Positions 30,848 through 54,049 of a stretch of DNA of 62,860 nt are shown here, in pieces; the stretch's first letter is position 1; every line of letters starts with the position of its first letter. A program made the translations under genes and the position numbers. The notes beneath the pieces are model-generated. The model searched no databases, was not told the DNA's origin, and worked only from the letters and a program-made list of their open reading frames with translations. Source of the DNA: Zygnema circumcarinatum (taxonomy: Eukaryota > Streptophyta > Zygnematophyceae > Zygnematales > Zygnemataceae); contig CM074822.1 in assembly GCA_037447605.1 (NCBI GenBank), positions 20,421 through 83,280 of the forward strand. The letters are read 5' to 3'.

Positions 30848-33800
30848 TCAATGTCTGCTATGTCTCAACAATGTGATCTCCTCCCCGTCCCCGTCCCCGT
30901 CCCCGTCCCCGTCCCCGTCCCCGTCCCCGTCCCCGTCCCCGTCCTCCCCTCCGTCGGCTCCGAGCCCTCCCCCGCGGCTGCCGCCGTCACGGGGCGGCTG
31001 CCGCCTCCAGAGGGCGGCCGTGGGGGAGCCGGGGACCGACCCGACCTCGCTCCCGGTCCCCGTCCCGGTCCCGGTCCCCGTCCTGGTCCCCGTCCCGGTC
31101 CCCGGCGGCCAGGGCCAGGGACCGGCCTCCTCCGCGATGGAGCTGGCGGCGGGCGAAGAGGAGGAGGAGGGGTCCTCCGCCAGCTCCATGGCTTTGCTCG
31201 AGTCGTCCACCCAGTTCTGTATTCTTGCGCGTTCCCTATCGGCGGGGTATGTCCAGTACATGCCGGTTATCAAAGTCACGCAGACTAGAAAGGGGACGGC
31301 TATTGTCAAGTACAGTCCCTTTGCAAGGGAGTACGCATCGTCCAAATCTTTAGGGCTTGGCTGCCCTGCTGCATCACTCCCTTCAGCGTCTGCAGACTGC
31401 GAGAATCCGTAGAGCTTTACTGCCAGGAAGCCCACAAGAGGGGAGCCTACTGCTGCCACCGACTTCTCCAGCGCCATGTCGAAGGCATAAATGGCGGTCC
31501 GAAGGCGGGCCGGCACTATCTGTCCCACCCAGCATGCACACAAAGGGGCAAAGTAGGTCCTCGGCACTGAGAAATTCCATCGACAGAACGAAGAAATGAA
31601 AGCACACGAGGAACAGAAAGCTGCTGCGCTCAGCCACTCCGAAAGAAACAACTACCCACCAGATTCAGCTACACCACTATCACAGTCACTCCAACTAAAA
31701 ACTCATTCACGACTTCGTTCATTGCAGGAATGCCCTTGGTCTCACCTCAGCAAAGATGGGCCAATTGCAGGCTGGCGAATTCCAGGAAATGAGAAAGCCC
31801 ATAACGAAGAAAACGGCCGCGAAAGCGGCAGGCCAACGGCCGCCATAGGGCAGCCCGAGGAGCAGCACCGCCGAGAGGGGAATGGCCGAACCCGCGCTCA
31901 CTTGCGCGCAGAGAATGCGACCCACATTGGGATGGCGGAGAGCCGCCCAGTCGCCCAGCCACCCCCCGAACACGGACCCGCACATGTTGCCCACAGCAAG
32001 CAGGGCAACCTGTCACCCACCCTCTGCCAGCTATCAGCAGGCAGCAAGGCCCTCCCTCCCTCCATCCCTCACAGGACCTTCCTTTCCCTCCATCTCTCAC
32101 AGCCCTCACAGGGACCTTCCTCTCCCTCCATCCCTCACAGCCCTCACAGGGACCTTCCTCTCCCTCCATCCCTCACAGCCCTCACAGGGACCTTCCTCTC
32201 CCTCCATCCCTCACCTTCCTCTCCCTCCATCCCTCACAGCCCTCACAGGGACCTTCCTCTCCCTCCATCCCTCACAGCCCTCACAGGGACCTTCCTCTCC
32301 CTCCATCCCTCACAGCCCTCACAGGGACCTTCCTCTCCCTCCATCCCTCCACAGGGACCTTCCTCTCCCTCCATCCCTCACAGCCCTCACAGGGACCTTC
32401 CTCTCCCTCCATCCCTCACAGCCCTCACAGGGACCTTCCTCTCCCTCCATCCCTCACAGGGACCTTCCTCTCCCTCCATCCCTCACAGCCCTCACAGGGA
32501 CCTTCCTCTCCCTCCATCCCTCACAGCCCTCACAGGGACCTCTCCCTCCATCCCTCACAGCCCTCACAGGGACCTTCCTCTCCCTCCATCCCTCACAGCC
32601 CTCACAGGGACCTTCCTCTCCCTCCATCCCTCACAGCCCTCACAGGGACCTTCCTCTCCCTCCATCCCTCACAGCCCTCACAGGGACCTTCCTCTCCCTC
32701 CATCCCTCACAGCCCTCACAGGGACCTTCCTCTCCCTCCATCCCTCACAGCCCTCACAGGGACCTTCCTCTCCCTCCATCCCTCACAGCCCTCACAGGGA
32801 CCTTCCTCTCCCTCCATCACTCACAGCCCTCACAGGGACCTTCCTCTCCCTCCATCCCTCACAGCCCTTACAGGGACCTTCCTCTCCCTCCATCCCTGAC
32901 AGCCCTCACAGGGACCTTCCTCTCACACTGGTAAATCGTCGTCCGCAACACATGACCTCCGACGCAACGACAAGAGCAAAAAACACCACCAACAATGTGC
33001 TGTTTGCTTCCCTTAAGGCCACACAGACCTTACACGCCTAAAAAACTCCTGCGTTTGCTAATGGGGGGAGATTCCAGATACATTCCCTCCGAGCCAAAGA
33101 GTGTCACCACCCTCATCTCCGGCAGTGACTTCTGCTGAAGCGGCGCAGATAAACATACCAGCAGGGCCGCCATTGCGTGGGAGAAGCCCGTGAGCTCGAG
33201 CCATAGCGTGAAGAAGAGCATGGCGTTCCATGGCAGCTGCCCCGCCACGCCCTGTGCGACCACCACCTGGAATGTGCGCACACCCAGCACGTGTCTGGCG
33301 TCTTCCAGGAGCTCTCTCAGCTCCCGAACAATGGAGGAGCCCTCATCCTTGCTTCTGAGCAGGACAGGATAGATAACATGAAACACGGTTAATACAAGGC
33401 TCAATGTCAGTCTAGCCGTATTCTCAATTTGGGGGTTTTGTCATCACGTTTGTATTCGTTACGAGATGACGATATCTCTCCTGACTTCCTGATCCCCTAA
33501 ATACTGTTCAAAAACGAGTTTGAAAGGCAGGTTCAATGCCGTATGTTCTTTCATTCATGCCAAACCCGGCAAACTCCTTGCGAAGCTGATTCGCTCTGTA
33601 GGCGAGTTCCAAACGTCATGCCTGCTAATGCTAAATGACCTCACGTCCACTCTTCTGATAATCAGCCTCAAACAAGAATGATACCCCACTCCACTTTCTG
33701 AAGCTAAGGACCACAACGCAGAAGTTTATTATGTTCATCAATCCGATCCCTTCAACGTCCCAGAGCTGCCCTGGAGAGCAATTGAAACAAACCAACTGCT

Positions 33801-34910
33801 GACTGCATGTGTCCATCTGCCTGCGTGGGCGCACCTCACCTCCTTTGCTGCAGTGTGGGCGGGCAGGGGTCGCGCGCAAAGTGGCAGAGCGCCGCCGCCA
33901 AGACCGCGCTGGCGAGGCCCACCGCGAGGAAGGCCGCCTGCCAGCCCGCGAGGCCGAGCAGCCGCCGCGGGGCGAGCACGGTCGCCAGGGCGCCGCCGGC
34001 AATGGACCCGACCTGCCCCGCCGCGTGCAGCCACCCAAAGGCGGCGCCCCTCTGCTCCTCCGAGTGGAAATCCGCCACCAACGACTGAATCGCGGGACCA
34101 ACTACGGCGAGGCCCACGCCGTTGGCTGCTCGAGCAACTGCCACCTGAACCAGCAATGCCAAATCTCGATGGCTGTGTTAGCAATGGTCTACGCAAAGGG
34201 GCGGTGCTGGAATGTGCCGGAATCGAGCACAGACTGTCAATCACTTGTGGACGCGATGGAAATTTGTCAAGAGGTGAGCGCAGATGTTCCATATTAACGC
34301 AAGGTTCTATCATTCCTGGTTTATTTCTGGAAAAATGTACCGATGAGCGCGTGAGCTAACTCAGGGCATGCAACATGGCACAATTAAAGGTAGCACGGTG
34401 AAGAAATTTGGAGAAAGCCTCCACATTTCAGGATTGGGTGTCAATGAGCTGAAACGAGGTCCTCAGACACTTGACGTTGCAATTCACCCAGAGAACAACA
34501 AGAGCAGTCTGCATTCGGAAGCAGAGCGCTTCAAGTTGGAGGAGTCACTCTGCATGCCGCGAGTGCAATGATCCTCCCTGGTGGAGGATGCAGGTCGTGG
34601 GAAAGCAGCAATGTGGGGCGTTGCTCACTAGCCAGTAGGAGTGAGCGAACGCAGTGGCAACCGTGGCAGCGGCCCAGGCGGCTGCGCCGGCGGCGACGAG
34701 GTGCGGGCGGCTGTAGCGCGCGGCGAGCAGCGCGGCGAGGGGCGAGGCGGCGGCCTGCACGGCCGCGCGCGCGAAGGAGAGCGCGCCCAGGCCCATCGGC
34801 GTGGCGCCCAGCTCCCGCCCGAGCTCCGCGTACACCGCCGGCACCAGCGCCTCGTCCGCGCGCTCCAGCGCCGCCGCCGCGCTCACCAACGCCACCGTCA
34901 CCGCCGCCAT
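30848..34910 (-). CDS. Major facilitator superfamily transporter, plant type
   Basis: It resembles the plant MFS group that includes Arabidopsis At4g36790; the substrate is unknown. Exon 1 (34910-~34640) begins MAAVTVALVSAAAALERADE and covers TM1-2. ~34145-33840 has ARAANGVGLAVVGPAIQSLV and AAFGWLHAAGQVGS (TM3-5). 33345-33130 has FQVVVAQGVAGQLPWNAMLF and ELTGFSHAMAALLV (TM6-7). ~31990-31745 has CGSVFGGWLGDW, ILCAQVSAGSAIPLSAVLLL and FLISWNSPACNWPIFAEV (TM8-10). ~31540-30848 has RTAIYAFDMALEKSV, SPLVGFLAVKLYGF and the final TM followed by YPADRERARIQNW. An odd C-terminal tail holds (Gly-Thr)n and (Asp-Gly)n runs from simple repeats. The protein is very likely a polytopic membrane carrier with about 12 helices. 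Confidence 0.92.
30881..30945. repeat. (CCCCGT)n in the MFS C-terminal coding exon
   Basis: About ten units are read on the gene strand as GACGGG, coding (Asp-Gly)n near the end of the transporter. A related imperfect CCCGGTCCC run at 31045-31105 codes the Gly-Thr stretch. Confidence 0.85.
32050..32925. repeat. 38-bp minisatellite in an MFS intron
   Basis: About 23 near-identical copies of CACAGCCCTCACAGGGACCT plus TCCTCTCCCTCCATCCCT, with a few truncated units. It fills the intron between the exons ending near 33130 and starting near 31990. Long Pro/Ser-rich open frames here are artefacts. Confidence 0.95.
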
Positions 34911-35183
34911 GGCCGCCTCCTCCACCTCCTCCTCCCCCTCCCCCTCTCTGCCTCGCCCCGCGGAAGCCTGCCCCCGCCCCCGCCCGGTCGTGGGCGCCTT
35001 CTTCGTTCCCTCCCTCGGACTCGGAGAGGTCCCTCCCCGACCCGTACGGCCACGTCTGTACGGAACATAGTGTGTACGGCTGCCGTACCGTGGCCGTGTC
35101 GCCTGCCTGCCTGCCTGTCTGCGCCCTCGGCCGCCTCTTCCTGCTGCTGCTGCTGCTGCTGCTACTGCTTCTGCCGCGCCGCC
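34911..35183. promoter_or_regulatory. Divergent promoter, MFS gene / WDR43 gene
   Basis: Only 273 bp separate the two start codons. It contains CCCGTACGGCC, TGTACGGAAC, GTGTACGG and GCCGTACCG within 35040-35092, and a (TGC)n run at 35143-35170 in the WDR43 5' leader. Confidence 0.6.
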
Positions 35184-40429
<5,246 letters not shown>

Positions 40430-40784
40430 GTCTTGCAATATGTCCGTGTTCAAAATGCTGAGAACTACACAATTCTGATGAGGAAAGTCATAAAATTTAC
40501 TCAGCCACTGGTACCGATGTTGGGGGATGCTTCACTGCCGCACTTGCCGAGTGTGCAACTGCGAAGGAGACAGTCACGTGCTGTCAGGAATGCGTAATTT
40601 TTACTGCACTCGAAAACGGTTGAGCACGATGAGCATGGTTCGTTTCTGGTGCGGTGACCTCTGCGGAGCCCTCTCCAGCATCGACAACGAATTCTACTGG
40701 TCAAGACAAAAAAAAAATTACAACTAGTCACACCGTTCACCTAGATTTCGCTGAGGACGAGCAGCGGACGGCGACAAAATGGTG

Positions 40785-40985
40785 CCCGCCCGCCCGCCCG
40801 CCCGCCCGCCCGCCGGCCACCGGCCACCGGTCGGTCGTTCCAGTCAGCAGTCACGACAGAGCCACGTGGCGGCCAGCCCGCCCGCCCGCCCGCCGCCCGC
40901 CGCCCGCCCGCCCGCCGGCCACCGGTCGGTCGTTCCAGTCAGCAGTCACGCGAGTGCCACGTGGCGGCCAGCGCCCGCGCGCGGC
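40785..40985. repeat. Duplicated GC-rich module with G-box upstream of the GDSL gene
   Basis: Two ~90-bp copies consist of a (CCCG)n run, CCGGTCGGTCGTTCCAGTCA, GCAGTCACG, and GCCACGTGGCGGCCAG, which contains the G-box CACGTG. They lie 310-510 bp upstream of the next start codon (41298). I read them as candidate regulatory modules. A third related GCCACGT lies at 41041. Confidence 0.6.
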
Positions 40986-41297
40986 CAAATTTCGAGCGGT
41001 GCAGTAGTCGTACCCAGCGTACTTCTCCGCCGTCGGATGCGCCACGTAGACCCTCACACCCGTTCCCGCCGTCAGATGCGACACGAGGCCGCTCAACTGC
41101 CCGCCCTCGCCCGCTCAATGGGCGAGGCGCTCCACCTTTCCCGGCGCGTCCGCCAGTGGGAGGGCGCCACGTGTTCATGATGGCGAGTGGCAACGGGCCG
41201 ATGCGGACGCGCGCTCGGCCGCTCCGCCGCGGCGCGCGTACAAAGTGGGAGAGAAAGGGCTACCGGCGGTGACTGACTGACTGCCCGACTGCCCGCC

Positions 41298-44218
41298 ATG
41301 GCGACATCCCTCCCCCTGCTGCTGCTCGGCGCGGCCATGGCGCTCCTGCTCCGCACCCTCCCTGCGGCCGCCGTCCTTCGGGGCTCAAGTAGGATGCTTG
41401 CACAAGTGCATGCGACGTGCCCGCAAACCGCGCTCAGTCTGTGCAGCTTCTACTTCGAAGGGTACGAGGCGGCGCCCCCCGTGATCGGGCTGGACGGTGC
41501 GCCGGACCGCGCTGTGAGTCCCGCCCTGTTGGCAAAAGACGCGAGCACGGGGAAGAGCGTGCCGGTAGTGGTGGGCAGCACAGGCGAAGCGACGTCCCTG
41601 TGCGGCTCCAACATCACCTTCTCGGGGCAGTTCTACATAACGGGACAGCCGTCACGCCTTCACGTCCGCACCTTCAACAAGGTAACTGCTGCTCACGGCC
41701 CTCTCCGCATAGAAGCCTTTCCCATGCCTGTTTGCGGAAGCCGCTGAGCTTGAATGGACCTTCGGCGGCTTGCAGGGTCCGCGGGCGGCCTTTGCGAACT
41801 TGTGCGTTGTGCTGCCACTCCGAACAGTGCGCGCGGGCGCGCTCGAGCTCCGCCCCGGAGACGCGCATCAAAAAGAGTACCCTGAGATGCGCCGCTGCGT
41901 CCTCTTCTCTACCGGCCCCTCCTCCGCCTGCACACTCCCCTCGTCCTCTCCCTCTCCCCCTCCCTCTCCCTCTCCCCCTCCCCCTCCCCCCAGGTTCAGC
42001 CTCCCCGATCGCCTGCCCTTCTCCCCCCTTGTGTTCAAGCCGTACGGCGCGTTCTTTATATTTGGTGACGGTGCGGTTGACATTGGAAACAACAACGCTA
42101 TAAGCGGAAGCCCGTTCAAGGCGAATTACCTGCCATACGGCATCGACTACATGCCTGCCAACGGCCGCTTCTCGAACGGAAAGATCTCCTTCGACTACAG
42201 CGGTGCGCGAAATAATGATTGTTGATGCTCTACTGCTATCGAGATTCATTGTTAGATTTTTTAATATTGGTGTTTTTCTGCCACCGCTTCCGCACCCTTG
42301 CCTGCCTCTGCGGTTGGCCCCGTTTCACTTTTGTAGTTGCTGAGGACTAACCGTTTCTTCTTGCTCCGTGGCTTCTTGTAACAGTGGAATTCTTAGGACT
42401 CGCTCCCGTGCCCAAGTACGCAGATTTCAATGCGGCTACTTCATCGGACTTCTTTTCAGCAGGGGTCAATTTTACCTCGTTTGGGTTAGGGTTCGTGAAG
42501 GCAGGAATCAATTTTGCCTCAGCGGGGTCAGGGATACTCTCAGAGACAAACTGCATGGCGGTAAGATCGCACACCCCTTTTTGTTCCGGTCTACTTTCAG
42601 ACATGTGATAGTAAAGAGTAGAGCCCCTGACGTTTGCTTATGTTTGAATAATCGCATTTTAACGTGCAGAACACACTTTGCCATTCACTCAGCTTCCAAG
42701 TTAGCCAGTTCCTGGCTGCGAGTTCGAACTACACTGCGGAGGTGAGTATCGATTGCATTCTCGTTTCAAAGCATGGTCAATACTTACTCTTATTTTAGAA
42801 AGTGCGTTGACATGCTCTTCGTGACTCGTTCCCGGCATGGTTTCTTTGTAAATCGAGATGTGTGGTGTCGCACGGCATACGGAAGTCAGTGTCAGCTGAA
42901 AACTGCTGTCACCGAATGCACCGCCATGGGACGCATGGAGTGGGGGGGTGTAGGAGAGAGCGACGAGTCTGTTCGTCATCTCGTCGGGAGGAATGGACTA
43001 TTCCGTATATTTGGCGAACCCGTCAGGAGTCAATGCTACGGAACTCATTGGTAGGGTGATCGGTGGACTCGCTGAGATATTGCAGGTGAGAGTAAGCATA
43101 GTCTGGCACAGGATTCAGGAAATGGCCAGTCAGATCATCAGTCTGTCAGATATTCGGGGTATTCATCGGATGGAGGAGTGAATTTTGCTGCTCGTCACTT
43201 AGCGCACATGCCCGATCATGCTTCTATCATACTAAGGGCTGTTTTTATCTTCCAATCTGAAGATCGCAAATCTTAATAAGCCATCTCACCAACAGTGCGA
43301 ACGAGCTAAGTGAGCAGATCATGTAAAAGTAATTTAGAACTTGTGTTTCAGCCATGGAATCAAGAATCAATCACATGCTCTCTTACGTTCTGTCTTATTC
43401 CCAGAATGTTGGCACCTCACTACCAGCCGGGTAGAGCCTCCTCGCCTCCGTGTTTAAGTTGAAAATCTTGAACACTAAATCGCTGCTCTGTGATTAATCG
43501 GTTGAAATTTTGTTCCCCTTCGTTTGACAGACTCTGTACACCGCCGGCGCCCGCAAGTTCCTTCTCAGTGAGCTCGCTGACTTCGGTTGCACGCCTTCAT
43601 TCCTCGCCTCTGTCAATGCGGCGGAGTCGACCCCTCGGTGTTCCCCCCTCGCCACTCCCCTTGTCACGGCGCACAATGCAGCCCTGACACGCCTTCTGGC
43701 CGCCCTCCAAGCACGGCTCGCAGGAGCATACTTCACACGCATCCGAACCCAACAATACATTTACAACATCACCTCAAATCCTGGCAGCATCGGTAAGTGC
43801 CATCACTCCTGTCGCAATCCTGCATGCCCGCATAAACACCACATTATCACATCCCAAAAATCATCGAATCGTCCCATTTCACTTCCTCCATCCGGCTTTG
43901 TCCAATTCACTCCCACGAACAAGCTGCGGAGACTCCCAATCTGTCCCTTGCATCCTCCAAGTACAGCCCCTATTCACAGCGGTGCCCTTTGCAGGCCTCT
44001 CCAATGGCTTTGAGGCGTGTTGTGGAGGCGGCCGTTTTGGCGCGGAGGTGAAGTGCCGCTATCCGGGCGCGACGGTGTGCGTGGACCGCGAGGCCTTCGT
44101 GTGGTGGGACGGCGCGCAGGTCTCGCAGGCCGTCCACCGCGACATCTCGCTGCGGCTGCTCGCGGGGGACGAGAGCTTCGTGCAGCCCTACACCATCCCC
44201 GCCATGGCGCTCCTTTAG
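41298..44218 (+). CDS. Secreted GDSL-lipase-like protein with degenerate active site
   Basis: The N-terminal signal peptide (LPLLLLGAAMALLLRTLPAA) is followed by an unrecognised ~170-residue region with several Cys (41298-41682, ~41777-41920). A Ser/Pro hinge (SPSPPPSPSPPPPPP) links to a GDSL/SGNH hydrolase fold. Block I reads FIFGDGAVDIGNNN (~42055-42100) where families have GDS(L). Then comes GRFSNGKISFD; exon ~42382-42558 with EFLGLAPVP and INFASAGSGIL (block II); ~42669-42741; ~42970-43085 with SSGGMDYSVYLANPSG (block III, normally GxND); ~43531-43791 with YTAGARKFLLSELADFGCTP; and 43994-44218 with FEACCGGG, CRYPGATVC and WWDGAQVSQAVHR (block V, normally DxxH). The nucleophile Ser is Gly, the GxND Asn is Met and the catalytic His is Gln. 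It is probably a wall or matrix protein that binds rather than hydrolyses. Confidence 0.88.
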
Positions 44219-45763
44219 GGTTTCTCCGCGAAGCCCTTCTCGTCACTGCGGCTGTGGCTCGTCCTGGAAGGGGCTCGAGGGAGGTTTAGGAAGGACCAGG
44301 CGTTGTTGTCTGCTGAGGTATCTGTTGAATGTAGAGGTTTTGAAGGGAGCCTACTGCTGTAAGCTTGCCTGTTGTAGTGCGGGAATAGGTCGTGGTCAAG
44401 CGGAAACACATTCTGTATTTTAACTGTGCCACTGGTGACGGAATGAATGACGATGTGGTTTTTGTGAGCATGCCTTCATGCTCGAGTGCAAAGTTGTTGT
44501 GCGTTGTGAAAGTGTCCGCATACAATACCAATACTTTACATTGTTAAAAATCCGTCTTTTTGGTGCATTTCTCTGCGATGGTGTGGTGCGGTAACACAAT
44601 TCTGGAATGGAAGTCGGTATTTTTGCTGTATCATATTCAGAATGTATTTTCATTTTTCCCTAGTTCAACTTAAAGCACAGGTACGGTGGACGCATTCGGA
44701 AGAACCCCTCAGACCTTGAAAGCCAAGCTACATGGGACTCCTTTGGCAGGCGAGATATTTAGTTAAGTGTTACACTGGAAATTTCCCGTTGCTCTCAAGT
44801 CATTTCGTACTTACCGTATAAAAAAAGTTTGCCTGTTTTGTGCATTTGGTACCCGCCTTTCCTAGTTCACGAAGCTTAACCCTCCACATTCCAGAATTAA
44901 CTAGTCTGAATGTTTTAGGATCACTACAATCCAATCTAAGATACATTTTGCCTACATCCCTTCGATTCCTAACGCACGTTGTGCTGAGTAGGCGGGAGGG
45001 CCCCTCTGCGGCGCAGACGTCAGCTGCATTGTAGAAAGATAGGAAGATGCTCTTGTTTGTAGCCCAATAGGACAGTGGTGTACAACAATGAATCTTAATC
45101 ACCAACCAAATCGCCAACTCGTGGCAGACCACGATCCTCACTTTCTACGTTGAGCACACTTTCGTGCATCGTGGAGGATAGATAGTGGCTGACAATGGCA
45201 TCAGCGGCCTGCCCCCTTACCCCATAATCCGACACCATCGCTCCCTCAGGGCACTCATCTCGCGCAGTCCGAGCATCCTGCGAGCATCCTTAAAGAACCC
45301 AACATCAAATTTTGGTCGATTCACAAAAGATGCTGCTTGTACGCAATGTGGCTCCTTCTTGGTGGCTCTGGCGGCTTAAAGCGCCAACCCTCCGGCCTTC
45401 ATCCACGGTCCAACCGAGTGCCGCATGCGAACTGTTGAAGTTTCGAAATTGAAAAACTTCGATTGGAGGTTTCCACACTATCTGCCTTAGTTTGAAACTC
45501 CGGAGTTTCAACAGAACACACGTCGTAGCAGGGAGACGCAGCCTAAGGATGACCGATGTCTTGCAAATGAGACCATGCAGAGTGAACTCTCCTTCGAATC
45601 AGAAAAAGTTTGCCTGATAGCCCGCAGGGGACGAATACTTGATTTATAATTTTCCAAAGTTATAATCTTCAGCGACATCTTTTTTGCACTGTCACGTTAC
45701 CTCAGGCGACCTTCAGATTTGAGATGGAAGGAGGAGGTGACGAGCAATGCAGAGCCGTCACGA
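44219..45763. other. Convergent intergenic region (GDSL / NSMAF 3' ends)
   Basis: About 1.5 kb, more AT-rich than the flanks. It should hold the 3' UTRs of the two converging genes. I see no recognisable gene, RNA or repeat; short open frames here lack family features. Confidence 0.6.
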
Positions 45764-53663
<7,900 letters not shown>

Positions 53664-54049
53664 CGCCTCGCTCCGGCCCTTCCCCTTCCCTTCCCTTCCC
53701 TTCCCTTCCCTTCCCTTCCCTTCCCTTCCCTTCCCTCCCCTACTCCCCCGTCCGCAGCAGCAGCAGCAGCAGCAGCGAGAAGGGAGCGAGTGAGCAAGCG
53801 ACTGTGGCCGAGGCGAAAGTGAACCCAACAACAACCGAACCGTGACCGGACCATGCATGCATGCCATGCGCCGCACAGGACCATGGCCATGGCCATGGTG
53901 ATCGGAGCGATGGTGACCGGACCAATTTGCCATGCCATGCCATGCCATGCCATGGGCCGTACGGAACGCGCGTGGTGTGGCGCGGGGGCGGCGGTAGGTG
54001 TTTGGAAGCAGCGGAGCGGAGGGCGGAGCGAAGGGCGGAGCGCGCAGCC
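53664..54049. promoter_or_regulatory. Divergent promoter, NSMAF gene / CPL3 gene
   Basis: These 386 bp contain (TTCCC)n at 53680-53738, (CAG)n at 53754-53776, overlapping GCCATG repeats at 53880-53955 and one GGCCGTACGGAACG. Several ATG triplets in the repeats lie upstream of the CPL3 start. Confidence 0.5.

Noticed and set aside
31596-33041. 481-residue Pro/Ser/Leu repeat protein
   Set aside because: It is the 38-bp minisatellite read in frame, in an MFS intron.
53853-54049. Upstream start codons for CPL3 in the GCCATG repeats
   Set aside because: They lie in repetitive promoter sequence. The ATG at 54050 gives a sensible N-terminus, though a longer form cannot be fully excluded.
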